Shown in pieces: positions 44,346-55,215 of a stretch of DNA of 64,000 bases (position 1 is the stretch's first letter; the number at the start of each line of letters is the position of its first letter). This stretch comes from Aphrocallistes beatrix (lineage: Eukaryota > Porifera > Hexactinellida > Sceptrulophora > Aphrocallistidae), in contig OY725501.1 in the NCBI GenBank assembly GCA_963281255.1, positions 945,882-1,009,881 on the forward strand, given 5' to 3'. The translations under genes and the position numbers were made by a program. Under the pieces are notes generated by a model, which was not told the DNA's origin, did no database searches, and worked only from the letters and a program-made list of their open reading frames with translations.

Positions 44346-45370
44346 GGGCTCAAGTGATAAAAATGCTTTTTCTTACCAACGCTGAATTGTAACAACTTTG
44401 CATTAGAAGTTTTCCAATTTATCAAATCAACTTGACGCTCTCTTCATTTCTCTGAAAACCAAACATTAATAACACTTTAAAAAGACTTATAAAACAGGTC
44501 AGTATATTGCCAAAACTAATTTGAATCTTTGTAAAACAAGTGTGAAACCACTTAATTCATATTCTACACATAATTCGGGTAAGGCAACACGATCAATTTA
44601 CTTAAGGATACCGCTCTCGAAAAAACATATGATTTGGCTTACAGGATACGACTAAAGTAGAGCTATAAGAGATGTTAAGCGTGGGGAGGTATCTCCATCA
44701 AGAAATACTTACACATTCCAAACCGTTTTTGATTCTCATTTCTAGTTTTTGAGATACAGTGTCTCAAAGTCTGTTTTATTGTGAAATCAGGAATAAAATC
44801 ACCAAGTTAGAAGATATCGAAACAAGGTGGTCCTACGTTCATCGCCAAATAATATGGAACAACACTTGTAATTTTCAAAACTCTATCTCAAACCAATTTT
44901 GAGTTAAAATTCTGTAAAGACGGTCAATTTTGATATATTAAAGTCCCGAGATATAGAGATTTTAAGTTTAGATGTTAAGAAGAATGTAGAATGAGTTATC
45001 AATAATGAACAAAAGCATTCACAGACATTTATTCTCATTTATACTGCTGACTTAGGTATATTTGAACCAAATATATACAAAAAATAGCAAGAGTATCCTG
45101 AAAATCCACAAATTCCCTTGAGGCCCCTAACCCCGAATTTTTGGGATAATTGTGAATAATAATTCTTATTCCTAGAACTACGAAGTATAATCTATCAGTT
45201 TAGAATGGTTGTAGAGCTTCAGAGAAGTATATTAGGAAGTTAGAGCGAAAGTCAACGACTTTTAGTTTCCATGTTAGGATTTTCGAACAATGCTCACGTC
45301 ATCATATTACAAAAATCTAAAACTTAACATTCCATAGGGTGTAGTGCAATTATTATCAAAGAATCATATA

Positions 45371-46710
45371 CAGGGTGTTTCATAAGTCGTGGCCAAAATT
45401 TTTTTTATATCAATAGTTGTTTTTCTAATGGACCATGAGCATTACTATTTCCTATTCTGCTGCTTTACTGCGGTATTACAATCACTCTATTTTCAACCAT
45501 TATTTCGTTTATATTATTTCCTGTTACTTTTTTTTTTATAATTTGTACTTTTTGTTCATTTTTTCAAAATGAATGTGTCTGACTACGGGTTAGCCATGCG
45601 TTCTAAGGCAATCGGGATGATAGAATCAGGATTATCTAAAAAAGAGGTAGCCAAGAGGCTTAATGTTGGCTATCGTTCGGTTCGAAGATGGTCACAATCC
45701 AATAATTCGGGAGTTTCACTGGAAACCAAGGGGCGGTCTGGACGTCCTCCGATTTTAGACCGTGTGTGCAAAATTGTTATTGCTAAATCTCTCGGCAAAC
45801 GACTCCAGTCAACGAGGAAAATCGCGAAGAAACTGCGAGGAAAAGGCTACACTATTTCTCCAACTACTGTTTATAGGCATTTGAAGGACCATATCGGTGC
45901 GAGGTCGTACAAACGTCCAAAAAGACCACGGATTACCGACAGGATCAAAGAAAAACGACTCTCTTTCGCTCTAGCCCATCAGCATTGGACTGTTGATGAT
46001 TGGAAAAAGGTTTTGTGGTCGGATGAGTCCCCCTTTGAGTTGTTTGCATCCCCGAATCCACAAAATGACCGCGTTTGGGACAAAACCAGCGAAAGATTAT
46101 AGCCTGTCTTCAAAGTGAAATTTCCAGCGAAGGTCATGGTATGGGGTATGATGTCCCATTCTGCTGTTTCGGAACTGCACATAGTCCCTCAAAAGCAAAC
46201 TGTAAATGGTGCTTACTATCGGGATCATATTTTAAAGAGGACTGTGTTGATGCAATTCGAAGAAAGCGTAAAACAGGTGGTATTTCTGAGAGGGCTATGC
46301 TACAGAACATGTCAAATTTTCTGTTCATGCAAGACGGTGCACCAGCTCACACTGCTAATTTGACTCAAGCATGGTGTTCAAAGGACCAAGATTTTGGAAG
46401 AAAGGTGAATATGGCCAGGTAATTCTCCCGACCTGAATCCTATTGAAAATATATGGGCAATTCTTTCAGATAGGCTAGATGAAATGGGACAAATATGCAG
46501 AACTGAAGATCTAATTTCAAGACTCAAAATAGCATGGTCCAGTATCGATCCGAAAATTCTGAACAATTTTGTTGAAGGAATGCCTAAGCGAATTGCGCAG
46601 GTTATAGAGAGTAATGGTGATTATATTCATAAATAATACAATCTATTCGTGCACAATTTTCGTTTATTTTCTTTGATTTTGGTAGTGGCCACGACTTATG
46701 AAACACCCTG
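45371..46710 (+). mobile_element. Tc1/mariner element, full length (copy 2)
   Basis: CAGGGTGTTTCATAAGTCGT and ACGACTTATGAAACACCCTG are perfect inverted termini flanked by TA (45369-45370, 46711-46712). Element B near 57815 gives the empty site (ATCATATATCTACCCTCAT), confirming exact boundaries. Confidence 0.92.
45569..46636 (+). pseudogene. Tc1-type transposase (copy 2), broken
   Basis: An open N-terminal 177 residues contain 'GLSKKEVAKRLNVGYRSVRR' (HTH1), 'GRSGRPP' (hinge), 'TVYRHLKDH' (HTH2) and 'WTVDDWKKVLWSDESPFELF' with the first catalytic Asp. A TAG at 46100 interrupts the frame; it continues with 'KFPAKVMVWGMMSHSAV'. A frameshift near 46260 and another near 46410 lead to 'FMQDGAPAHTANLTQ' (second Asp) and 'WPGNSPDLNPIENIW' (Glu). 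The C-terminus ends TAA at 46634-46636. The protein is close to the copy at 13419-14411 but clearly a different subfamily by termini. The three breaks are few, so it is younger than most relics here. Confidence 0.86.
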
Positions 46711-47608
46711 TATGTACACTCATAAAAAGTATATTAGGAAGTGAGAACTAAGAATTTGGACTTATATTTACAGAAATAGAGAGATATCTCTTTTTGGACC
46801 CTAAATAAGGGTTTTTGACCGAACCTGCGAGGTCGAAGTCCAGAACTTTTAAAATAATTATCAAAAGTTCTCCAATTTTTCTGTACACAAATGACCACAT
46901 TTGGACACATATTTAATGATTAGATTTGCCATTTTCTAATATATTCAAAGTTCTCCATAGAATTTGTATTACAATTAAATCATTGATAAGTCGAGAATTA
47001 TTTTTTTTTAACAAAGGAATGTTCGAGGAACCTATATATTTTCGCATATATCCTTTCATTTAAGAATATAATAGATTATATATTTTCAATAGTTTTTAAG
47101 TTAGACATCGCCCTCTTTCGGGACCATAGAGATATTTATGCCCGAACTTTACCCATAATATGCGATATCTCGGATCCGAAAAAAATTTTTTTTGAAACGA
47201 TCAGAATTTATTTCTGACCCAGTGAGCGCTAAATATCTGAGATCAAACTTGCGATTTTCCGAGCATTATATAATTGAACTCCCTTATAGAGCTATTTTGT
47301 TTGGATTTTATTTGCCCATTCTTTTAAATATTTGTGTCATATAATCTCCAAAGGTGCCAAAACGATGTTAAGGTCCATATCATTAAAAATATATCAAATA
47401 AGTTCTAATTGGTAAATGAGTCAAAATCCTCCAATAAATTTTCAATTTTTATTAACGCTAAACTTTAGGGGCTTAACTCACAAAAATCAAAATAAATACC
47501 GTCCAAATAGTGCTATCAGATGGTAGACCGATCAGTAATACAATGAAATTAGCAATAAAAAATTGCCGGTTTTTTTACGCCAGGCAAGGTTTTTCGAGGG
47601 CGGTATCC

Positions 47609-47853
47609 TTAATATTACTTTTTAACAATAATACACAATGGATTCAAGTTTCTGCTTCCAAGATTAAACGCCTATCGACCTTATTTAAAGGAGTCTATGA
47701 TGTGTACTAACCCATCTTGAATACGAAGCATTTTGTAACTTCTTATTTTGTTTATAAATTTATCGAATTAATATTCAATTATTAATGTACATTGCAGCCT
47801 CATCTAAAATTGATCTTTTCACAATTCAATCGGGCATTACCTTTCATTAACTA
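47609..47853. other. Short spacer
   Basis: AT-rich; only the TTAA of element A and the TA of the mariner element mark its borders. Confidence 0.3.
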
Positions 47854-49187
47854 CTAAGGGCAACCCATGGGTTCTAGGATTAGAGATACAAAAATTAATT
47901 AAGCAATAATTATAAAGGTAAAACTACATTAAATGTTCAAAATATTCCCCCTTATTCTGAATACAGAGTTCCAACCGCTCCAACCACTTATGAAAAGTTT
48001 TTTTGTACTCTTCTTTGGGGATGGCTTTGAGATACTGGAAAATGGCACTTCCAAGCTGGTAGTTGGTCTCAAAATCTCTTCCAGACAGATGCAATTTGAG
48101 GTTGTTAAACAGCCAGAAGTCACAGGGAGAGAGATCTGGGCTGTAAGGTGGATGCTGAAGCTCCACAACCCCCCAAAGAATCCAACGTATCCTTCACAAG
48201 CTGAGTTTTATGGGGCCTAGCATTATCATGGAGAATTCGCAGGCCTTTAGAGATGGTACGTGGGCGCCTCTCTTTATAGTGCTGTTCTACTGCAGCAAGG
48301 CAGGTAGTGGCATAATACTCTCCTGTAACTCTTTGGCCTTTAGGTAAGCATATTTGAGCCACTGATCCATGTGCGTCAAAGAAAATTGTGTACAAACCTA
48401 TCGGGCCTGGATTTTTTGGAGGGGGGTTTTCTTGATCCATCGTCATTTTTCCGACCCAGGTACATGTAGCCGATTTTCTTTCAGGTTCATTATAACTTAT
48501 CCACGTTTCATCCCCAGTAAAGATTTCGTAAAGACGCCTAGGATCTGCATTGCTATATTCCTTTAAGAGTTCTTTGGACATTTTTAGACGTGCCAATCGC
48601 TGAGATTCGGTGAGTTTATGCGGAATCCAACGTGCACAAAGCTTTCACATTTGAAGATCGATGGTCAGAATCCTCTCAACACTTCCCGTTGATATCCCAG
48701 ATTCATGAGCAATCTCTTTGATGCTACAGTGTGGGTCCTCATCAACAATAGCCTTAATGCGAGCGATATTCTCGTCTGTCCGAACCTTAAATTCGGGGCC
48801 TGGTCGAAGGTCATCTTCAACAGATAGTCTTCCTCCTCGGAAGCGAGCTGCCCACTCACATACCCTCGAATAAGAAAGGTGACTACCTGGACATACAATG
48901 ACCAGCTCTTCAAATATCGCTTTAGGAGCAAACCCGAGTTTTGTGCGAAACTTGATGTAGGTGCTCTGTTCAATAATGGAATCTGATTCCTTTGAAGCCA
49001 TAAAATTACCCAGTATCAAAAAGTATTACAATCTCGTGAATCTCAGAAAATATGCGTGCGATTGAGTTGAACTCAACTGCAATCGAAAAGTCATCCTCGA
49101 AATATATATTACTATGGTAATCTAATATATATGATCTGATTACGAGTAGATGTAGGTCAGCTCCTGGAACCCATGGGTTGCCCTTAG
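47854..49187 (-). mobile_element. Mariner element, full length
   Basis: CTAAGGGCAACCCATGGGTT and AACCCATGGGTTGCCCTTAG are inverted termini flanked by TA (47852-47853, 49188-49189). At 1334 bp with one transposase on the minus strand, it is a typical mariner. It lies about 250 bp upstream of the receptor's last exon. Confidence 0.92.
47924..49001 (-). pseudogene. Mariner transposase, DD34D, nearly intact
   Basis: Starting at the Met of 'MASKESDSIIEQ' (49001): N-terminal HTH 'KAIFEELVIVCPGSHLSYS', 'WAARFRGGRLSVEDD', second HTH 'CSIKEIAHESGISTGSVERI', then one in-frame stop after 'TIDLQM'. It resumes 'KLCARWIPHKLTESQR', 'FTGDETWISY' (first Asp), 'ILHDNARPHKTQL' (second Asp) and 'HPPYSPDLSPCDFWLFNN' (third Asp). 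I count 34 residues between the last two Asp, the mariner DD34D signature. One extra G in a G-run near 48177 shifts the frame before the last block. The C-terminus 'NKGEYFEHLM' is typical. Only these two lesions are visible. Confidence 0.9.
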
Positions 49188-49440
49188 TAATTTGCATATC
49201 TCGCGAATAAGAAAAAATATGAAAAGATGAATGATTGATGAAATGTTGAGTACAGATGACTATATAAAATTATCTTAAACTAACATTTATTTTGTAGTTG
49301 TGTTGTTTTTCAACGTTTCATTTTAATTAATTAATTAATAACACTTATTAACACTTAAACTTGATTCTAATTTGTGTGTTTTGTGGTATAATTTAATATA
49401 TTGCTCAAAAATATTATTAAAATCTGTTTTTTCCAATTAG

Positions 49441-49691
49441 ATGCTAAGGGTTTGAGTTGTGAAACTAAGGTTCGTGTTTGTCAGCTCCAACAGGACACTC
49501 TTGTTTCCCTGGAAAGTTATATAGTTGAACATTATTCTACACAAGTTAGCCGTTTAGGAAAAATTCTACTCCGTCTACCAGCTTTGAGGGATATAACTAC
49601 TGAAGTACACAATTATTTAATGAAACAAAGTTTATCAGGACAATGCAAAATAGATCCATTTCTTCTTGATATGGCCAATCAGAATATATGA
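49441..49691 (+). CDS. Nuclear receptor ligand-binding domain, last exon
   Basis: After TTTTCCAATTAG, the exon completes 'FNPDAKGLS' and continues 'VRVCQLQQDTLVSLESYIVE' (helix 9), 'RLGKILLRLPALRDI' (helix 10, the 'RFAKLLLRLPALR' hallmark) and 'KIDPFLLDMANQ' before TGA at 49689-49691. 'PFLLDM' occupies the AF-2 helix position (compare TFLMEM in RXR), with Asp for the usual Glu. The frame is open. RL instead of RF before the helix-10 block recalls TR2/TR4-HR78, while DAKGL recalls RXR and HNF4. Function inferred: dimerisation and coactivator docking surface of a nuclear transcription factor. Confidence 0.87.
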
Positions 49692-51140
49692 GGTTAAGGA
49701 ATTATCTATCGCTACTGTAATTTGAGCATTATGTCTTAATTATGACAGTAATATGACAAGTACTATATACTATATTTGGCCAGGTTATTAAAATGTCACT
49801 TTTCTCTCAGATTTCCTGAAGATTCATTGGTTTCTATACAGTATTATACCAAAGTCTCCTCTGTGATATATAATTATATATTATTCTTTGTAATTGATTT
49901 ATTTTTCAGCTTTTTTATTTTCTGTTCTTTTTAATGAGATTTCCCTATATTTTCCATAACTTCTGCTAATAGCAAAATAATATACTTTTTAACTGTTATA
50001 TATGTGTTTCGTGCACCAATAGTCATTTTGACATCTGTTTTTGACATTTTGTCAGGCTCTATTTATTCTTTATGTTATTTTCAAATAATAAACTTATATT
50101 TAGACATATCTTGTGCATGTGTGTATGTTTGCTATTCTGTATATATATATATATATATATTTTGTATTAAAGTTTAAATCGAGCAACTATGTTCTTTGGT
50201 TTTATGTCTACATTGATCGCTCAAGCATGTAAACCAAGCTTTTAAATATAAATTCCTAAATTTGAAAGTTATAGATGATTAACAATTGATGATAAATACT
50301 CATAAGTTTTTGGTGTTTGTTTAAACATGATATAGGACCTAATTTTGTTGATCTCCCTAAAATTATAGATATTAATATTTCAATTACATCCAATATTCCC
50401 AATACATGAAGTTATTTCTATTTGTCACATCATAGCTTCCTAATTTAATATTTTAACTTCGCTACAACACTAATTATATAGGTTGGCGATTATAGAAATG
50501 ACTACTGGTGATCCGACCATTGTCACTAATGCAGACAATGCAAGTGCGGAACTCTAGATCGGCAAAACTGGTAGGAAAGAAATAACTTTACCGAAATTAA
50601 GCATATCATAGTTTATATATCCCATATAAAACTAAACTAAATGACTATTTTATAATTAATTTGAAATATCATCAGGAAGAACTCGGATAATGAAAATGAT
50701 AGTATAGTTGGATTTTTATGACTAAATATCAGGTTCAACAAAGATTGGGAGCAAGGATTGAAAGATTTGCTCCCTCCAGTGTTACTCCGATGATCTTTGC
50801 ATTTTGTAAAAGGCTTGTGTTTTTAAATGTTTTCCAAACAACTTTATTACTAGATTTTTATACAGTGCTCAATTTCAAGTCGAAAGACGAGACACTATAG
50901 GGTACAATCAAATCTTTAGAATAGAATGATTAAAATTATTATACATCATTTCTTCTTTTTCGATCATTATATAATTCCATAATAATTTAAGCTAAATAGT
51001 TTTAACTTTAAGTAATGTATGCTTAGTAAGTAGTTATATGATCGAGAAACTACCATTTACATTTTATTATTGATAGTAAGGTACAGATAAATATTTCCAT
51101 GCAAATCTTATTTTAGCTTTAGTAATTGTCTTAATCATTA
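49692..51140 (+). other. Receptor 3' UTR and downstream sequence
   Basis: AT-rich sequence follows the stop codon; a (TA)n run lies at 50142-50160. The frame 50718-50900 was not recognised. A plausible polyadenylation signal lies at 50087. The end of the transcript cannot be set from sequence. Confidence 0.45.
50087..50092 (+). promoter_or_regulatory. Candidate polyadenylation signal AATAAA
   Basis: AATAAA lies about 400 bp after the receptor stop and is followed by a TTGTGCATGTGTGTATG stretch, a GU-rich downstream element candidate. In DNA this AT-rich such hexamers also arise by chance. Confidence 0.45.
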
Positions 51141-51779
51141 TCAATTATAGCATTCTCTAAACTTTTGAGCACATTGAACCCTCTTAGTTTTCTGGGCCTG
51201 TGTTAGTGCATGCTGGACCCACCGAGCGCAGATTTTCCTAAATTGCAAATTGTCATGCACAATGGTATGAGCGGTTCCCGTTGAGACCCCAACTGCATTA
51301 GCTATCTCCACGAATGAAATACGAGGGTCTTCTTCAAGTAATTCGGAAACCTCGAGGACAAATTTGTCACTGGCGCCGGAAATCGCCCTCCCTGCTCTGG
51401 GCTTATCTTCTATCGACTCTCTTCCCTCACGAAAACGTCGGGTCCAGTCAACTATCGTGGAATATGGAAGAGTTCTATCATTATAAACCTCAATCAAATC
51501 CTTGTGAATGTCGGTTGAAGAAACTTGGAGCAGTGTACGAATCTTTACATAGGCTCGCTGCTCAATTTTGAAATCTGCACTCTCGGAAGCCATAATAAAT
51601 GCCAGTATATAAAAATGCCAAACTAATAATAGCCATAGTATAAAAACCAAAGCTCAGAATTGAAAAAGTAAAGTATCATTAGAAAGAACATCGGTAGGGT
51701 TACATTAGATATGCTAACCCAATTCTGAATCAAATGGAACCAAGATATATCGCAATAACGACTACTTATTGAACGCCCG
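51141..51779 (-). pseudogene. Mariner transposase N-terminal half with terminus
   Basis: The Met at 51593 begins 'MASESADFKIEQRAYVKI', then 'LPYSTIVDWTRRFREGRESI', 'KPRAGRAISGASDKF', the HTH 'ISFVEIANAVGVSTGTAHTI' and 'ICARWVQHALTQAQK', ending at a stop near 51141. The catalytic core is absent. The terminus TTATTGAACGCCCG before TA lies at 51780. The same terminus marks the C-terminal relic at 32806-33190. All 150 visible residues are open, so truncation is the only clear lesion. Confidence 0.75.
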
Positions 51780-52118
51780 TAGTACATTATGACTTCCTTT
51801 TCAAATCTTAAATCTAGCAATATAAATTTGATCCATATTATTAATTACAATATACAACATTTTTCATGAAAAGGAAATAAGATGGTGATTACGCGTTTTA
51901 TAGTAACTTTGCGTGTTGATTGCATATCCGAAGTCCGTTTACTATAATTTCACGTTTTCCAGAAAATCAAATCATACTTTTTCGAAAATAAGATCGACAT
52001 TTTTGACTGAAATTGATGGCTGATTGTCAACACAGAATTGTATGTATGGATGAAAATGATACATACATTTTGTATGTAATAAAGTCAATACGTTCGCTAC
52101 TAGTATAATACAACTAAA
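51780..52118. other. Spacer without recognised gene
   Basis: AT-rich; nothing recognised. Confidence 0.3.
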
Positions 52119-52455
52119 ATGTTTCATCACCACTTTAGTTGTACTGTGTCTGGTTCATTCAGCTTCAGCAACCAACAATGGTCCGCAAGCAATGTTTATC
52201 ACCACTTTCCCTTGTACCTCTTCTCCACTATTGACATGTCCTGGTGGAACCTCTGTTCATGTTCGTCACTCACATCTATATCCTTCGGGAAGAAACATAG
52301 TGACATTAGTAAATGCACTTTGAGAGACATATTGCAGCCCATCAATTGATAAGTTTCGAGACTTTTTTGATGAGGTACGTAATTGAAAGCTATGTTTTAT
52401 CCATAGACTTCACCATTGTTTCATCAAACCCAATTTGATATGCAGTGACGTATGA
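52119..52455 (-). pseudogene. Fragment of a widespread uncharacterised invertebrate protein
   Basis: The minus strand near 52450 reads 'LHIKLGLMKQ', then after a gap 'NMSLKVHLLMSLCFFPKDID', 'VSDEHEQRFHQDMSIVEKRY', 'KGKW', and after a frameshift 'ADHCWLLKLNEPD'. From memory this matches the order 'LHIKLGLMKQFV..MSLKxHFLHSHLD..GERFHQDI..ME.RYQG.W..MLADYCW' in repetitive unannotated arthropod and cnidarian proteins. The roughly 100 residues usually lying between the first two blocks are deleted, and stops follow both halves. No function is known to me; its repetitive occurrence suggests a mobile-element origin. Confidence 0.5.
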
Positions 52456-52539
52456 CCTACGTAACACAGTGTATGTCACCTAGAAGCCCAGAAAAATAGA
52501 TGGCCAGTTTTAACACAGTTAAAAATTTAATTAGGCCGA

Positions 52540-53040
52540 TAAATCAAAAACTGTATACGATAGACCTCTAAAAGGTATTACTACCATAGACAAACATCAT
52601 ATCAAGGGATGCAATTCAGCTGTCTAAAAGGTGATATGTCATCATATGATTGCGCAATAGGCTATTTTTAGAGCTAAAAATGATGCTGTTCTAGCTCATT
52701 TTAAACATTGTTGTCCACATTTCTAATTTTTGATTTTGGTTGCACAACAATGGGAAGTCCTTAATGCAAAAAATCTGAAAATCTTTATTGGAATGTCTGC
52801 ATTCCTCAAGTGCTATGGAAACAAAAAATTGAATTTTAAAACCTTAGCTCAATATATATCGATCGTAAACATAAGAAATTATGCCAATTAATCGGCAAGG
52901 TATTATTTCTTATATGATAATAATCCAGTTCACGTGTTTATTTTCAATATTCTAGGAGTTATCTAGGATTTTGTCACATCTCATTTACAGGATAGCATTA
53001 TCATATAAGAAGTATATCTTGCGGACTGAAATGATTTCTT
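52540..53040 (-). repeat. Dispersed repeat (copy 2, reverse)
   Basis: Reverse-complement relative of 8057-8960: ACTGTATACGATAGACCT, CATATGATTGCGCAATAGGC, GCTGTTCTAGCTCATTTTAA and the arms TTCTTATATGATAATAATCC / ATTATCATATAAGAAGTATA occur in matching order. It lacks the hAT MITE present in copy 1. Confidence 0.6.
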
Positions 53041-53990
53041 AGTGGCTATGATCTTTATCTTTTGCGTTATTGTGTTAAAGGTTTTGTTGCTTAAACCTGG
53101 GTATTCGTCTGATGAAGTGTCCAGTATTTACGAATATAATGCTCTGTCTTGCTACGACTGTCCCACAAACAAAGAAAACAACAGTACGTGCTGTATCCAC
53201 TCAGCAATCCTATTAAAAAATGCAATGACCTTCAAATCGGCGCAGATTTGCCATTTATAGTAGGCGTAGTTGATGCTATCCAAAAAAAAACTTCAGATCT
53301 TCTTAAATCTCTTCAAATGTCACTGAATGAGCGATTAGTATTGATTGGTAGGCATTCCCATTGTACAGTAATACAACCTTGACACTATTTTGAGGTACCT
53401 ACAAACAATCCTCCAATCACTAGCATCATACTCAAAATTCAACCTACTGAAAGGGATGCATATTGTTACAACAACAAAGGTTATCCACCATTGAAAACAA
53501 GGGAATAAGATCTGCATTTAGTTTAATATAAACGAAACCTTGTTTTCATATGTTAACAAATTTCATCCCTAAAGACGGGAAGCAACGAGTTCAATTTGAC
53601 TTTTGTTAATGTTAAGCCACTTACTAGATTATTCAGTTCACTCTTCGTAAAGATGTGAGGCCTTTTGTAGTTTTCGTCTTGATAGTCTTGGTTATCTTCA
53701 TTGCAAAAGAATATGTGTATTGTGTTTCTTTTGTTGTTTTTATCCCATTGAATAAAAAAATTTAATTAAGTAATACAAAATAGAAATCAGTTGAATGATC
53801 ATGTTGCTCACGCCATACCACTGGTACACCCAAGTTCAAACCAGGCCTAGTTTGCTTGAACAATTGTGATAGAACAGAGCATTTATGCAACAAATATGTG
53901 GTGCCCTTGTTTTATCTTGATCCTCAAATATACAATCGAAGTATTGCTTGTACAACTTATATGGTATAATATAAGAAATAATAATAATGA
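53041..53990. other. Stretch without recognised gene
   Basis: The frames at 53042-53382 contain a Cys-rich run ('YDCPTNKENNSTCC') but no family I can name. No termini were seen. Confidence 0.35.
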
Positions 53991-55000
53991 CAAGCGAGCT
54001 TCGCTTGCTTGGGCTGCGCGGCTGGCGGACACTTTGTGTGCTCCAGAGGCTCCCATCGGTCGCCTGGGGTTACATTGGTTAATTATAAAGGAGATAACAT
54101 CTCTAAATACGTCTGTCCTACTGTTATAATCTGTATCGCACGAAAAATCACCAAATTTATCAATTTTTAAAATTTTGATGAGTAATGATGACGTCATAAC
54201 AAAGTGATGAGTCATCATTTGTTGATAGTTCTACCCATGTAATAATATTAATATACACATGCTATCAAAATCTCAGCCTTCTATCTTCTATAATGGCTGA
54301 GTAATGCACGAATAACTGTATTGCTTAACTTTTAAAAATGTGACAATGACGTCATAATTCAATGATGAGTCGACATTTTTCTCTGAGCTCAGAACTTAGT
54401 GGAGCCATAGCCAAAAGACTCCCACATGCCAAAATTCAGCTTTCTGAGCCTGGCAGTTTATTCAATCAATTCGTTACAGATATATAAATATATAGTATAT
54501 ACTATGTACAAGCGCGCTTCGCTTGCTTGCGCTGCGCGGCTGGCGGACACTTCGTATCCGCCGAAGGCTCCCTTCGGTCGCCTGGAGGTGATATTGGTTA
54601 ATTAAAAGGGAGATATCATCTCTAAATATTTCCATCTTAGTTTTAAAATCGATATCCTCGAAAAAACACCAAATTTGTCAATTTTTAAAATTTTGATGAG
54701 TAATGATGACGTCATAGCAAAGTGATGAGTCATTATTTTTTGATGATAGTTGCATCATATGTGAGACGTGTTAGTATACAGATTCTATCAAAATTTCAGC
54801 CTTATATCTCCTATAATAGCTGAGTTATGCCCGAATAACTGTGTTGCTTAACTTTTAAAAATGTGACAATGACGTCATAATTCAATGATGAGTCGACATT
54901 TTGCTCTGAGCTCAGAACTTACTGGAGCCATAGCCAAAAGACTCACACATGCCAAAAATCAGCCTTCTGCGCCGGGCAGTTTCTTCAATCAATTCGTTAC

Positions 55001-55045
<45 letters not shown>

Positions 55046-55099
55046 AATCGAGTTTTAATAGTAAGGATATACACATTAATCGAGTTTTAATAGTAAGGA
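53991..55099 (-). mobile_element. Helitron-like copy split by a second Helitron-like copy
   Basis: The 3' part 53991-54508 begins CAAGCGAGCTTCGCTTGC after A and includes hairpins and two CRE/AP-1 modules. It breaks in its (TA)n tract at 54508. The missing 5' end ACACATTAATCGAGTTTTAA, TAGTAAGGA is found at 55069-55099, directly after the inserted copy 54509-55067. The joined element has normal length. Confidence 0.8.
54509..55067 (-). mobile_element. Helitron-like copy inserted in another
   Basis: It starts CAAGCGCGCTTCGCTTGC after A54508 and ends CGAGTTTTAATAGTAAGGA before T55068. It contains GGCGGACACTTCGTATCCGCC, both CRE modules and a long (AT)n tract (55003-55041). Confidence 0.87.
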
Positions 55100-55120
55100 T
55101 ATAAATAATAATAATAATAA

Positions 55121-55215
55121 CAAGCGCACTTCGCTTGATTGCGCTGCGCGGCAAGCGAACATTGTGTCCGCCGGAGGCGCCTGTGGTCAATTGATCAATT
55201 ATAAGGTGGATAACA
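55121..55215 (-). mobile_element. Helitron-like 3' part, interrupted by a hAT relic
   Basis: CAAGCGCACTTCGCTTGATT, then GCGCTGCGCGGCAAGC, and GGAGGCGCC lead to AATTATAAGGTGGATAACATC, where a hAT end (CAGGGTTACCAGATG) begins at about 55216. The continuation of this copy was not located. Confidence 0.65.

Larger units (their letters stand above)
44606..47608. mobile_element. TTAA-flanked element A (split by a Tc1-type transposon)
   Basis: GGATACCGCTCTCGAAAAA and TTTTTCGAGGGCGGTATCC are inverted termini, with TTAA outside both (44602-44605, 47609-47612). TTAA duplications are typical of piggyBac and Kolobok; these ends do not begin CCC, so Kolobok-like is more likely. No transposase was recognised. 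It is homologous, in reverse orientation, to element B (56878-58772). Without the inserted 1340-bp Tc1-type element it measures about 1.66 kb. Confidence 0.85.
20937..49440 (+). other. 28.5-kb intron of the nuclear receptor gene
   Basis: It starts GTTAGT (20937) and ends TTTTCCAATTAG (49440), with phase-1 exons on both sides that join to an NR2-typical peptide. Everything between is transposon-derived or unrecognised on both strands, as listed separately. No internal exon of the receptor is needed, because the joined peptide is continuous with the family. Confidence 0.78.

Noticed and set aside
53042..53260. Cys-rich frame with a hydrophobic start, resembling a secreted peptide
   Set aside because: The start overlaps a dispersed repeat and no Cys spacing of a known family could be matched; not enough to call a gene.
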